Below are positions 25,327 to 34,606 of a stretch of 49,027 nucleotides of DNA, piece after piece. Position 1 is the first letter of the stretch. Each line of letters begins with the position of its first letter. The notes under the pieces were generated by a model. It did not search any database. It saw only the letters and a list, made by a program, of their open reading frames with translations, and was not told where the DNA came from. A program made the translations under genes and the position numbers. Source of the DNA: Terriglobia bacterium (lineage in GTDB: Bacteria > Acidobacteriota > Terriglobia > Bryobacterales > Bryobacteraceae); the NCBI GenBank assembly GCA_025350105.1, contig JANXYJ010000146.1, positions 1 to 49,027 on the forward strand, written 5' to 3'.

Positions 25327-25656
25327 ATGAGCAAAACGTCCCTCCTGTGCGCAATCGTTCTGTGCGCCGGGTCGGCTCAGGCCGACACCCTACGCTTGCG
25401 CAACGGCACCACCATCGAAGGCAAATTTGTTTCGGGCACCGAAAAGGGGATTTGGTTTGAGCGCGGAGCGGAAGGCACGGCGCTGTATCCACTTTCGTTT
25501 GTGGAGAATTTGAGCTTCGGCGCTTTTACTCCCTATTCCAAGAATCAAAAACCGGACGACCATCCGGACGATCATACGGTTAGGCCGCCGCGCACTCCCG
25601 GATGGCCGCGGGCAGATACAGCAACAGTTCGCTGGCGAGTAAACAGTTTTCGGTAA
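25327..25656 (+). CDS. small exported protein with a tail running antisense to nnr
   Basis: A 109-residue protein with signal peptide 'MSKTSLLCAIVLCAGSAQA'. A conserved-looking core follows: 'DTLRLRNGTTIEGKFVSGTEKGIWFE', typical of a widespread acidobacterial module ('D.V.LKNG..I.G.F.GG....I.F'), ending near residue 75. The last 30 residues (KPDDHPDDH onward) are encoded by bases that are antisense to the end of nnr and have no conserved look. The original gene was perhaps longer or ended earlier and has run into its neighbour. An AAGAGGCAAGG stretch upstream (25311-) supports this ATG. Confidence 0.65.
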   Translation: MSKTSLLCAIVLCAGSAQADTLRLRNGTTIEGKFVSGTEKGIWFERGAEGTALYPLSFVENLSFGAFTPYSKNQKPDDHPDDHTVRPPRTPGWPRADTATVRWRVNSFR

Positions 25657-26956
25657 GTGCCTGCCCGCCCAACTCTCCGCAACGCCCATGCAGCCATACC
25701 GCGGCGCGAACGGCGGTGACCATTTCCTTGGGAAATTGTGCCACCAGGCCCGCGATCAATCCGGTCAAAATATCGCCGGTGCCGCCTTTGGCCAACGCGG
25801 CAGAGCCCGTCGGGTTGATCCATACATTACCGTCAGGCACGGCGATTAAAGTCCGATGGCCCTTCCATACCAGGCACACATTGCGTTCGCGCGCGAAGTT
25901 GCGCGCTTGTTCCAGCTTCTCTTGGGGCTCGTAAGTTTGCTTGGGAATGCCCATCAGCCGCGCCAATTCCAGCGGATGCGGCGTCAAGATGGTTTGGGTT
26001 CCGCGCCCGCGAAAATCGCTGCCCGCGATGGAGTTCAGTCCATCCGCGTCAATCACCGCCGGCACTCGCGTTTTTCTCATCAGGTTTTCGACGAACAAGC
26101 GCTGCACACCAAGGCCGGGCCCAATGGCCAGAACCGTTGCGCGTTCCATCGCCACCTCGACGGAGGTGGAATCGAGCGCCGCTGTCATCAGTTCCGGGAT
26201 CAATTGCGCGGCCTGCGGATACGCCGAGCAGGCCACCGTCACCAGGCCTGCACCGGCACGCAGGGCGGCCATTCCGGCCAGGGCGGCCGCACCGGTTTTG
26301 CCTTCGGCTCCGCCCACCACCAGCACGTGTCCGAAGTTGCCTTTGTGCGCGTCGCGCTTGCGCGGCTGAAACATGAATGCAAAATCGCGTGCGTCAGAAA
26401 GTGCGCTTTGGGAAGCCAGAAATTCCGGCGGAATGCCAATGTCTTCGACGATCACTTTGCCCGCCAGATGCGCGTTGGGACTCATCAGCATCTCTGCTTT
26501 CGGCGCCCCGAAGGTCACCGTGATATCCGCCCTTACTTGCATGGCGGAGGGGATATCGACGGCGATGATTTTCGCGCGCGCGAAATCGTGGTTCACCGCG
26601 TGAATGATCTCCGCATAGCGCCCGGTCACCTCGCCGCGAAAGCCCGTGCCAAACAGTGCGTCAACAACCACGGTGGCGGACGTATCCAGTGCAACCGCCG
26701 CCCCTTCCGCCCGCACCACTTGCAGCGCGGCCACGCGCCCTTCCAGCATCTGCGCGGCCACCAGACCATCGCCTCCGTTGTTGCCTTTGCCGCACAGGAT
26801 CAGCACGCGCTGGGCGAACAACGGCGCGCATTCGCGCTCCATCACATTCACCAAAGCCCGCGCGGCGCGGCGCATCAGTTCGTCTTCTGGCACACCGTTC
26901 GCAATGGTCCGCCGGTCGGCCTCGCGCATCTGGCCGGACGTCAGCACCCCGATCAC
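25580..26956 (-). CDS. nnr: bifunctional NAD(P)HX epimerase/dehydratase
   Basis: A 458-residue repair enzyme for hydrated NADH and NADPH. The N-terminal epimerase half has 'CGKGNNGGDGLVAA' (~55-68) and 'VVDALFGTGFRGEV'. The C-terminal dehydratase half has 'GHVLVVGGAEGKTGAAALAG', 'LTPHPLELARLMG' and the catalytic 'GGTGDILTGLIAGL'. In the epimerase half the usual DIPSG is DIPSA (134-138) and about ten residues of the following loop are missing, so epimerase activity may be reduced; the dehydratase half is complete. A GTG start overlaps the stop of the potassium channel gene upstream, so the two are coupled. The 3' end overlaps the convergent exported protein by 77 bases. Confidence 0.9.
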   Translation of the reverse strand: MIGVLTSGQMREADRRTIANGVPEDELMRRAARALVNVMERECAPLFAQRVLILCGKGNNGGDGLVAAQMLEGRVAALQVVRAEGAAVALDTSATVVVDALFGTGFRGEVTGRYAEIIHAVNHDFARAKIIAVDIPSAMQVRADITVTFGAPKAEMLMSPNAHLAGKVIVEDIGIPPEFLASQSALSDARDFAFMFQPRKRDAHKGNFGHVLVVGGAEGKTGAAALAGMAALRAGAGLVTVACSAYPQAAQLIPELMTAALDSTSVEVAMERATVLAIGPGLGVQRLFVENLMRKTRVPAVIDADGLNSIAGSDFRGRGTQTILTPHPLELARLMGIPKQTYEPQEKLEQARNFARERNVCLVWKGHRTLIAVPDGNVWINPTGSAALAKGGTGDILTGLIAGLVAQFPKEMVTAVRAAVWLHGRCGELGGQALTENCLLASELLLYLPAAIRECAAA

Positions 26957-28023
26957 GCCAAGCCTCCCGCCAACGCCTGTTCCAGTCGTTGCAGGTCGTG
27001 CGCTTCGCCCATCACAATCAGATGATCGCCGGCGGCGATGCGCGATTCCTGCGGCGGATTGAAAATCATATCGCCCGCCGCTCTGCGAATGGCCAGCACA
27101 ATTACGCCGAGCTCACGCTGCACCTGCATCTCTTCCAAAGTGTGATCGGCGAAAGTGCTTCCCGCGCTCACCTGCACTTGTTCAATACCCACGTTCATGC
27201 CCACATTTACGCCCGTGCCCCCCGTCCCCTGCGTGGCGAAGTTGATGAACTGATGCACGTGCGGCTTAAGCAACGCTTGCGCCATGCGATGGCCCGTGCT
27301 GGTGTAGGGGGCAAACACAAAGTCCGCTCCAGCCCGGCGCATTTTTTGTTCCGATGCATCTTCGTCCACCCGCGCGGAAATATGCAGCTTCGAGTTCAAC
27401 GACCGCGCCGAAAGAATCACAAACAGATTATCGGCATCCGAGGCCAGCGTCGCCACCAGGCCTTTGGCCCGGTCGATGCGCACATCCCGCAAAGTTTCAT
27501 CGCGGCTGGCGTCAGCAATCACCGCCAGCATGCCTGCTTTGATGGCACGCTCGGCGCGCTCCGGGTCGTGATCAATCACCACAAACGGCACGCCCGCCGC
27601 CTTCAGTTCTTCCGCCGCGCCACGGCCCAGCCGGCCAAAACCGCAAATAATCAAATGCCCTTCCAGTTGCGCCACCATGCTTTTCACCCGCCGTTTCCCA
27701 AAAAACTGATTCAGTTCCAGCTCAATCACAGTCTGCGTCATCGCGCCCACCGCCAGCAGCATCACGATCACGCCAAAGAAAATCAAAAACGAATTGAAAA
27801 TACGCCCCGCGTGGCTAAGCGTGCGAATTTCGCCGTAGCCCACCGTGGTGACGGTGGTCAGCGTCATATAGAAAGCGTCGAACACGGGGTAGTGTTCAAT
27901 CAGCACGAAGCCAATCGTGCCAAAGGCCATGGTCAACGCCACAGCCACCGCGATGAAAGCTAAGCGGCGCGGCAGATGGTCCATAAAGATTGTCGATCCA
28001 TACGACGGTCCATATAAGGACAT
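26953..28023 (-). CDS. two-span potassium channel with RCK domain
   Basis: A 356-residue protein. Two membrane spans flank a pore with the selectivity filter TTVGYGE (59-65), the signature of potassium channels. A TrkA-N/RCK Rossmann domain follows ('LIICGFGRLGRGAAEEL', ~120-137, and 'VIDHDPERAE'), then a TrkA-C domain from about 260 ('LEEMQVQRELGVIVLAIRR'). RCK domains gate on NAD, calcium or nucleotides. The start could also be the ATG at 27984, which removes 13 residues; neither has a ribosome binding site. The last bases overlap the nnr start by four, so expression is probably joint. Confidence 0.9.
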   Translation of the reverse strand: MSLYGPSYGSTIFMDHLPRRLAFIAVAVALTMAFGTIGFVLIEHYPVFDAFYMTLTTVTTVGYGEIRTLSHAGRIFNSFLIFFGVIVMLLAVGAMTQTVIELELNQFFGKRRVKSMVAQLEGHLIICGFGRLGRGAAEELKAAGVPFVVIDHDPERAERAIKAGMLAVIADASRDETLRDVRIDRAKGLVATLASDADNLFVILSARSLNSKLHISARVDEDASEQKMRRAGADFVFAPYTSTGHRMAQALLKPHVHQFINFATQGTGGTGVNVGMNVGIEQVQVSAGSTFADHTLEEMQVQRELGVIVLAIRRAAGDMIFNPPQESRIAAGDHLIVMGEAHDLQRLEQALAGGLA

Positions 28024-28089
28024 GGTAAACGCCCGGCGCGAATTTCATGGCGCAGCGGCATGCAACCGATTCCGTCACAATGAAAGCAC

Positions 28090-28563
28090 ATGCACACCGA
28101 ATTCCGCCGAGCGGTGCTGCCGCGGGAAATACGCAGCCTAATGGCCTTCGATGGCAAAGTATTTCCCCCCGCTGACCGCTTCACCGCCGCCCATTGGAGA
28201 GAGTACACGGCGTATTGGATGTTGGTGGACCACCACAAAGTGGGCTGCTGCGCGTTTATGCAACACGTGGATTTCCGCGAAGATCGCCAGGACCTCAACC
28301 CGCCCAAACCGGGCAGCCTGTATATCACCACCACTGGCATTCATCCTGAATACCAGGGCCTGGGCTACGGCCAGCTGTTGAAAGCGTGGGAAATTGCCTA
28401 CGCCTATCGCCATGGCTTCACGCGCATCGTTACCAACACCAGAAAGAACAATAAACGCATGATTGAGCTGAACCGGCAATTTGGTTTCCGCCGTGTCCGG
28501 ACCACGCCGAACTATTACGCCGGACCCACCGACTGCACGGTGGTGATGGAATTGGCGTTGTAG
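28090..28563 (+). CDS. GNAT-family N-acetyltransferase
   Basis: A 157-residue protein with the GNAT acetyl-CoA site 'GIHPEYQGLGYGQLL' at about 81-95, preceded by the beta strand 'LYITTTG'. 'RIVTNTRKNNKRMIELNRQFGFRRV' is the usual end of the fold, where the Asn-rich helix caps the pyrophosphate. The opening beta strand and helix fit as well. Acceptor not predictable; RimI-like proteins acetylate proteins, others small amines. The gene is divergent from the potassium channel. Confidence 0.85.
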   Translation: MHTEFRRAVLPREIRSLMAFDGKVFPPADRFTAAHWREYTAYWMLVDHHKVGCCAFMQHVDFREDRQDLNPPKPGSLYITTTGIHPEYQGLGYGQLLKAWEIAYAYRHGFTRIVTNTRKNNKRMIELNRQFGFRRVRTTPNYYAGPTDCTVVMELAL

Positions 28564-28649
28564 CATGCGGCTCTGTAAGAACTCATCGATTTGACGTGCT
28601 ATCGTAGGCGAATACGCGCAAACCTGGGAGTTTGCGCAAGGGGGATCGA

Positions 28650-31600
28650 ATGAAGAAACGATTGGGAGTTGTATTTCTGTTTTCATTGGCGCTGTACGCG
28701 CAGCTAAGCCGGGGCGTCATTTCAGGAACTGTTCAGGATCCTACAGGCGCCGTGGTTGCCGATGTCAAGGTTGTCATCACCAATACGGCCACCGGATTGA
28801 GCACGGAAACCGTAACCAATGGCGCGGGATTGTACCGTTTCGTCGCGGTGGAATTGGGTAATTACGAAGCCGTGTATTCCCACGATGGATTCGCCACCAA
28901 TCGCATTACCGGCATTATTGTGGCGGCTACCCAGGAGGTGGTGCTGAACCAGGCACTGTCGCTGTCATCCACGGTAAGTGAGGTGAGCGTCGTAGCTTCG
29001 TCGGCCGTGGTGGAACTCAGCAAAGCCAGCGCGACGGTGGAGCGAAAACTCGATCAGGTGACCATCCAGTCCCTGCCCCTGACCGGCTTTTCCCGCGACG
29101 TGAATACACTGGCGTTACTTTCGCCAACGGCCACGCGCGCGCCCGTTTCCGGGCAGATTTCGGTGAACGGCCAGCGTTCGCGCAATAACAATTTCATGAT
29201 TGACGGCGTGGATAATAACGACGTCAGCATCACGCAAACCGCTAATCGCATTATTCCGGAATCGATCTCTGAATATCAGGTGCAAAACAATCCGTATTCC
29301 ACCGAGTTTGGCCGCGCCGCCGGCGGGCAGATTAACGTGATCACCAGCAGCGGTGGAAACCAGGTGCACGGCGCGTTGTGGGACTATTACCGCGGCAACT
29401 TCATGGAACCGGTCAGTCTGTTGAACAAGCGTGCCGGCTTGAACTACACGCCGCGTTTTTCGCAGAACCAAACCGGCGGGTCTGTGGGCGGACATATCAT
29501 CAAAAACCGTACGTTTTATTTTGGGTTGTTTGAGGCCAACATCCGGCGCGAAGCCCCCGATGCCCGCAACGCCACCGCGGCCACCATACCCACGCCCACC
29601 GGCTACGCCGCTTTGGCAAGCTTACCCTTGCGGCCTGCGGCTGCGGGAACCCCGGCGCAAACCGCGGCCAGTCGGCAATCCGCCCTGGACGTGCTGAAGT
29701 TTCTGCCGTCGGTGCAGGCGGGCATCACCACCTACGACAACATCCGCAACGTCTCGGTGAACGGCGCGCCTGTGCAAATGGGCACGGTGTTTATCCCGCT
29801 GGCCAACCCGAACGATTTTTACTACTACCAGGCCCGCGTGGATCACCGGCTCACTGATGTGGATAACCTGAGCTACCGGTTCCTGATCGACAAACGCAAC
29901 CAGCCAGACGTGGCTTCCAATTTGTCCTTCGGCAGCCGCTTTTCCGCGGGCCAATTGATCTTGGGACAAAATCATTCCTTAAGCGAGACCCACACGTTTA
30001 CCCCCCGGCTGGTGAACGAATTCCGCTCTTCGTTTGTGCGCCGTAATTTGAACTTCCAGGAAAACGACCCGCTGAGCTCCACCATCGGCATCACCGGATT
30101 GGGAACCATTGGCGGCTTGGCGAATTATCCGCAAGGGCGCATCCAAACCAGCTGGCAGTTTCAAGATGTGATGAGCTACCAGATTGGGCGCAACGCGTTG
30201 AAGTTTGGCGCGGACGTGCGGGCGGCGCGCCTGTTCAGCAACAGCGCCTTCGATTCCAAAGGCACCTGGACCTTCAATAGTTTTTCCGATTTCCTGAATA
30301 ACCTGGCCTTTCAGCGCGTACTGGCGGTGAACACCTCAAGCTTTGATGCGACCCAAATTTCGCAATTCTATTTTTTTCAGGACGACTACAAGTTCAGTAA
30401 AAATTTGACGGTGAACGTGGGATTGCGTTATGAATATTCCAACATTCCGTTCGGTTTTTTTGGATCCACCCTGGCGAATGTGCAGGCAACGCGGGTTGCC
30501 GGACCGGTTCGTCCGGATAAGAACAACTTCGCTCCACGCGCGGGCTTTGCTTATAGTCCATCAGGCACAAACGGACTGTTCGGCAAACTTCTCGGCGATG
30601 GCAAAACCGTATTCCGTGGCGGCTATGGCCTGGGCTACGACGTTCTGTTCTTCAACCTGGTGAGTGCGACTTCTGCCAGCAACTACCCGCGTGTAGTATC
30701 CGTGCAGGATAACAACCTGGTGGATCAATTTCCGCTGCTGCCGGCGCGCTCCGCCACTGTGCCCGATTTCAACCCGCTGGCGACGTTCGCTTTCCTGCCG
30801 GAGGATTCGCAAAACCCAACCGTGCACTACTACAGCTTTTCGGTACAACGCTCCATTGGCCAAAGCTTGATTACGGAAGTCGGGTATTCGGGCAATCGCT
30901 CCTATCACGGCATACGGCAAGGGCAATGGAATCCGTCTATTTTGACGCCGGCCCAGGCGGCGGCGGTGATTGCGGCGAAAAGCACGGCTGCCATTCCCAG
31001 CGTGCAACTGCGGCGCGTGGCGCCGGCCTACGGCTCGCGCGTGACCTTGGAAACTACGGCGAAGGCGCAGTATGACGCGCTGTATGTTCGCGTCGACAAG
31101 AAATTGAGCCACGGTCTGCTGGTAGGCGCCAACTATACCTATAGCGGCAACTTCAGTGATAACGACGAATCGTTGGGTGTGGCCGATATCACCAATTCGT
31201 CGCCCCAGGTGCCGCAGGATTATTTCAACTATCGAAATGAGTGGTCACGGTCGATCTTCGATCGTCCACAGCGTTTTGCCATTCACTATGTTTATGACCT
31301 TCCCTGGTTCAGCAATACGCCGGGCCTGGTGAAACGGGTAATGGGCGGATGGCAGCTGGCCGGAATCACGGACTTCCAGTCCGGCCAGCCATTCACCGTC
31401 CGCACGGGCGCCGATTCTGGCGGCATTGGCACCGCCACGCCAGCGCGGCCTGACTTGAACCCCAACGGGATCATCACCAAGGATCCTGTCACGGGCGACT
31501 TTCGCACCTTCACCACACCACTGAACGGAACCGGCATTTTCGTCACCACCCTTGGCACCAACGGGCTGCCGCTAGGCAATACCAAAGTGGGCGGCGGCAA

Positions 31601-31835
31601 CCTGGGCCGCAACACTTTTAGAGGACCCGGTTGGGCCAATTGGAACTTTACGCTCGCTAAGACCGTGGCGGTTCGCGAGCGTTTTAAAGTCCAGCTACGC
31701 ACCGATTGGATCGACGGGTTTAACCATCGCAATTTCGGCAACCCGGTGGCCACCATGTCGTCCTCCGTGTTCGGCACAAACAGCACGGACCCGGGCGGCC
31801 GCACCATGCTGGGCAGCTTGAAGGTGCAATTCTAA
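28650..31835 (+). CDS. Oar-like TonB-dependent receptor with carboxypeptidase-regulatory domain
   Basis: A 1061-residue outer-membrane protein. A signal peptide (MKKRLGVVFLFSLALYAQ) is followed by a carboxypeptidase-D regulatory-like Ig fold ('GVISGTVQDPTGAVVADVKVVITNTATGL', ~20-100). A plug domain follows with 'FSRDVNTLALLSP' and 'SVNGQRSRNNNFMIDGVDNND' in outline. The large beta-barrel has 'EFGRAAGGQINVITSSGGN' and many alternating aromatic strands, and ends with a barrel strand 'RTMLGSLKVQF', terminal Phe as usual. Such proteins are abundant in Acidobacteria; some import polysaccharides, others appear in adhesion, and the ligand is unknown. The ATG follows AAGGGGG (28638-28644), five bases away. 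Confidence 0.9.
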   Translation: MKKRLGVVFLFSLALYAQLSRGVISGTVQDPTGAVVADVKVVITNTATGLSTETVTNGAGLYRFVAVELGNYEAVYSHDGFATNRITGIIVAATQEVVLNQALSLSSTVSEVSVVASSAVVELSKASATVERKLDQVTIQSLPLTGFSRDVNTLALLSPTATRAPVSGQISVNGQRSRNNNFMIDGVDNNDVSITQTANRIIPESISEYQVQNNPYSTEFGRAAGGQINVITSSGGNQVHGALWDYYRGNFMEPVSLLNKRAGLNYTPRFSQNQTGGSVGGHIIKNRTFYFGLFEANIRREAPDARNATAATIPTPTGYAALASLPLRPAAAGTPAQTAASRQSALDVLKFLPSVQAGITTYDNIRNVSVNGAPVQMGTVFIPLANPNDFYYYQARVDHRLTDVDNLSYRFLIDKRNQPDVASNLSFGSRFSAGQLILGQNHSLSETHTFTPRLVNEFRSSFVRRNLNFQENDPLSSTIGITGLGTIGGLANYPQGRIQTSWQFQDVMSYQIGRNALKFGADVRAARLFSNSAFDSKGTWTFNSFSDFLNNLAFQRVLAVNTSSFDATQISQFYFFQDDYKFSKNLTVNVGLRYEYSNIPFGFFGSTLANVQATRVAGPVRPDKNNFAPRAGFAYSPSGTNGLFGKLLGDGKTVFRGGYGLGYDVLFFNLVSATSASNYPRVVSVQDNNLVDQFPLLPARSATVPDFNPLATFAFLPEDSQNPTVHYYSFSVQRSIGQSLITEVGYSGNRSYHGIRQGQWNPSILTPAQAAAVIAAKSTAAIPSVQLRRVAPAYGSRVTLETTAKAQYDALYVRVDKKLSHGLLVGANYTYSGNFSDNDESLGVADITNSSPQVPQDYFNYRNEWSRSIFDRPQRFAIHYVYDLPWFSNTPGLVKRVMGGWQLAGITDFQSGQPFTVRTGADSGGIGTATPARPDLNPNGIITKDPVTGDFRTFTTPLNGTGIFVTTLGTNGLPLGNTKVGGGNLGRNTFRGPGWANWNFTLAKTVAVRERFKVQLRTDWIDGFNHRNFGNPVATMSSSVFGTNSTDPGGRTMLGSLKVQF

Positions 31836-31871
31836 GTCCGATTTTCGGGAGCCAAGCTAAACTGGGTGGGC

Positions 31872-32573
31872 ATGGCTAAAAACATGCCCGCCCTTTTTCT
31901 TTTTGATATTGACGGCACACTTCTGCGCCGCACGGGTCCGCATCATCGCGAAGCTCTGTCGCACGCGGTGAAAGTGGTTTTCGGCATCGACGCGACAACG
32001 GACGGCGTTCCGGTAGCTGGCATGTTGGACCACGACATCCTCACTTCAATGCTGCATCGCGCGGGTGTGTCTCCCTCGCGAATCAAGAAGAATATGCCAC
32101 AACTGGTGAATGAGGCCGAGCTGGTGTATCAACGCACCTGCCCGGATCTGCGAGCGAACGTCTGCCCCGGCGTGCGCGGCTTGCTGTATAAACTTTCGCG
32201 GCGCGGCATTCCGGCATCGCTGGTCACTGGCAATTTCACCAGCATCGGTTGGAAAAAGATGGAACGCGCCGGCCTGCGCCACTACTTCGCCCACGGAGCC
32301 TTCGCCGAAATGGCCAACGACCGCGCGGGCTTGGTGAAGATCGCGGTGCAGCACGCACGGAAGCAGGGTTGGATTCAGAAGCACAGTCCCATCGCGCTGC
32401 TGGGCGATCATCCGAACGATATTCGAGCGGCGAAGGCGAATGGCGTGCGGGCGGTTGCGGTGGCCACCGGAGTTGTCGGGGCCGACGAACTCGCGCAGCA
32501 TCACCCTGATCTGCTGGTGCAAGATATGCGAGGGCTAACGGTGGAGCGGGTGATCGGCATCCCGAGTATATAG
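31872..32573 (+). CDS. HAD-superfamily hydrolase (phosphatase-like)
   Basis: About 233 residues with the four HAD motifs. Motif I is 'LFLFDIDGTLL' (nucleophile Asp), motif II the Thr of 'SLVTGNFTSIG', motif III the lysine region around 'NDRAGLVKIAVQ' and motif IV 'IALLGDHPNDIRAAKANGVRAVAVATG'. The layout matches phosphoglycolate-phosphatase-like and beta-phosphoglucomutase-like enzymes with a helical cap at ~25-90. A GTG two codons earlier is an alternative start. It is the first of four same-strand genes (with PhyH, AspH-like and ATP-grasp) and could supply or remove a phosphate in a shared pathway, though that is only inference. Confidence 0.82.
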   Translation: MAKNMPALFLFDIDGTLLRRTGPHHREALSHAVKVVFGIDATTDGVPVAGMLDHDILTSMLHRAGVSPSRIKKNMPQLVNEAELVYQRTCPDLRANVCPGVRGLLYKLSRRGIPASLVTGNFTSIGWKKMERAGLRHYFAHGAFAEMANDRAGLVKIAVQHARKQGWIQKHSPIALLGDHPNDIRAAKANGVRAVAVATGVVGADELAQHHPDLLVQDMRGLTVERVIGIPSI

Positions 32574-32585
32574 TGGACTCTGCGC

Positions 32586-33461
32586 ATGACTTCAGCTCGA
32601 TGGGTTCAGGACGAACATCGGCAGTTGTGTCGTACCGATGGCTACATGGTAATCCGCGATGTGGTTCCGCCGGAACTTACGCACAACGCGGCCCGCGAGA
32701 TTGCTGCTTTCGTTGGCGCGGACCTGAATGACAGCGCAAGCTGGTACAACTCTCCCGCTGTGCTGGACGGACTGGTCCCGCTCCATCATGCGCAGTCGCT
32801 TTGGGACATCCGGCAGTGCGGAAACCTGTATGAAGCCTTCGCCGAGTTTTGGGGCGATCCGCACCTGTTGGTGGATATCAATCGCTGTATATTCCGGCCG
32901 CCAGCGCATTCCAATCATTCCCAAATCAGCTACGGCAACATTCATTGGGATACCGACCCACGGGCTCCTGGCAAGGGTTCTCTACAAGGAATTGTGTTGC
33001 TCACTGACGTTGGCCGCAACGGAGGCGGCTATCAGTGTCTGCCTTCTGTTTTTCAGAACTTGGAGGCATGGCTGGCGCAGAATGCAAGGGAGAACTTTGA
33101 TTTTTTCAATCCAGGATTGAATGATGGGTGGGCGGGTTTCGACAGAAGCTGGATCAAACAGTGGTTTCGCGTTAAACCAAAACAAATTCAGGGCAAGGCC
33201 GGCGATTTGATTTTGTGGTCCACGCGGTTGCCGCACGGGTCGGCCACCAACCTATCGCAGCGGCCGAGGATCGCCATGTCGGTTTCGATGCAGCCTCCAC
33301 CCGCTGACGATCACTATCGTGAATCTCTGAAAGACTGGTGGCGAACCAAACGCGCACCGCTCTACTGGCGCGGTTTGCCAGGACAATTGGACCCCGAGCC
33401 GGGGGAATCGGCAGTGCTTTCGGAATTGGGGTTGAAGTTAATTGGAGTGCTGCCCTGGTAG
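32586..33461 (+). CDS. phytanoyl-CoA dioxygenase (PhyH) family protein
   Basis: A 291-residue non-haem iron, 2-oxoglutarate-dependent oxygenase. The iron ligands read as H120-x-D122 in 'NIHWDTDPR' and H217 in 'TRLPHGSATN'. The 2-oxoglutarate-binding arginine is R228 in 'SQRPRIAMS'. The start 'LCRTDGYMVIRDVVPPEL' is typical of PhyH proteins. Substrates of the family range from phytanoyl-CoA to amino acids and small natural products, so the role cannot be named. It begins 12 bases after the HAD gene, and the second oxygenase gene follows after about 134 bases. Confidence 0.85.
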   Translation: MTSARWVQDEHRQLCRTDGYMVIRDVVPPELTHNAAREIAAFVGADLNDSASWYNSPAVLDGLVPLHHAQSLWDIRQCGNLYEAFAEFWGDPHLLVDINRCIFRPPAHSNHSQISYGNIHWDTDPRAPGKGSLQGIVLLTDVGRNGGGYQCLPSVFQNLEAWLAQNARENFDFFNPGLNDGWAGFDRSWIKQWFRVKPKQIQGKAGDLILWSTRLPHGSATNLSQRPRIAMSVSMQPPPADDHYRESLKDWWRTKRAPLYWRGLPGQLDPEPGESAVLSELGLKLIGVLPW

Positions 33462-33595
33462 AGACGTACAAACCCGCAAACCGGCGTAAAGGAGGCGTCG
33501 TACAATAAAACTTCACCGGCCACCGTTTGACGTCCGTCGAAACCCGTAGGCCCGCTCGCGTTTGCGTTGCGTGATCACATCGGGAGAAACGACTT

Positions 33596-34438
33596 ATGAC
33601 TACGCTTCGTGACATCGTCCGTAAAGTGCCCTTCGCGCGCAAAGCCGTGCAGGACGCGAAATGGCGCAAGCTGCGCGACGATTTGCGCGCCGAAGGCATT
33701 CAGGTGGGCGCTTCGCCCAGGGTAGAGGAGTTCATCCGCACGCGCTTCGGCATCAGCGATCCGGAGTTCATTGACCCGCGGCAGCGGCCCAACGGATTCA
33801 TCAAAAGTCTGGAATCGCATGCGTGGTGGGATCCGGCGCGGTTTGATTGGGTGCCCAAATTGGAAGCGGCCACGCCCGACATTTTGCGCGAAGCGATGGC
33901 TTTGCGAGGGAGTGCCCAGTTTCGTCCCCAGCACGATGGCATTACCGAAAAAGGCGATTGGAACGTTTTCTATCTATATAACTACGGCGACCGTATCGAG
34001 GAAAATTGCCAGCGCTGTCCGATCACCGCGAAGGTTGTCGAGTCCATTCCCCGCGCCCTCGAAGCCGGGCGCATCTATTTTTCGGTGATGACCGAAGGCA
34101 CCATTGTGAAAGCCCATTGCGGTCCGGTGAACACGCGCATCCGTTGCCATCTGGGCTTAAAAGTGCCCGAAAACTGTGCCATTCGCGTCGCAGGCGAAGC
34201 CCGGCGTTGGGAAGAAGGCAAGTGCATGGTGTTCGACGATTCTTACGAACACGACGTTTGGAACCACGGCCCGGGCTCGCGGCTCGTGCTGATTCTGGAC
34301 GTGTGGCATCCGGATTTGAAGCAAGATGAGATCGACTCCATGCGGCATTTGGCCACTCGCTTGGATGACGTCAGCCGCTTGACCCAGGCCATCCGCACGG
34401 GCGAAGGCGCGCTGACCAATCATGACTGGTGGGCTTAA
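33596..34438 (+). CDS. aspartyl/asparaginyl beta-hydroxylase-type oxygenase
   Basis: A 280-residue protein of the Asp_Arg_Hydrox family. The catalytic core has 'YFSVMTEGTIVKAHCGPVNTR' in outline (H174) and 'CMVFDDSYEHDVWN' (H219). These two histidines suit this family, which lacks the usual acidic third iron ligand. 'RIRCHLGLKVP' with R181/R183 fits 2-oxoglutarate binding. The first 90 residues are basic and then acidic and match no domain I recognise. Relatives hydroxylate Asp/Asn in EGF-like domains, free amino acids or lipids (LpxO). It sits between the PhyH and ATP-grasp genes, suggesting a small-molecule substrate. Confidence 0.84.
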   Translation: MTTLRDIVRKVPFARKAVQDAKWRKLRDDLRAEGIQVGASPRVEEFIRTRFGISDPEFIDPRQRPNGFIKSLESHAWWDPARFDWVPKLEAATPDILREAMALRGSAQFRPQHDGITEKGDWNVFYLYNYGDRIEENCQRCPITAKVVESIPRALEAGRIYFSVMTEGTIVKAHCGPVNTRIRCHLGLKVPENCAIRVAGEARRWEEGKCMVFDDSYEHDVWNHGPGSRLVLILDVWHPDLKQDEIDSMRHLATRLDDVSRLTQAIRTGEGALTNHDWWA

Positions 34439-34443
34439 TCAGC

Positions 34444-34604
34444 GTAGCTCCGGTCGCCAGACCGGAGAAATGGAAACGTGGTAGCTCCGGTCGCCAGACC
34501 GGAGAAGGAGTTCGGTGGAACTAGCACGTGGTGAAATGGTGGCGGGTGAGGTGAGCGGGTTGCCCGCTAGCTTAATTCGGTCTCTCTTCCGGCGACCGGA
34601 GCTA
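34444..34604. repeat. paired REP-like elements before the ATP-grasp gene
   Basis: GTAGCTCCGGTCGCCAGACC plus GGAGAA occurs at 34444-34469 and 34481-34506, each an internal dyad (CTCCGGTC/GACCGGAG). The inverted half GGCGACCGGAGCTA occurs at 34591-34604. Its GGAG lies five bases before the ATP-grasp ATG and may act as the ribosome binding site. Confidence 0.75.
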
Positions 34605-34606
34605 TC

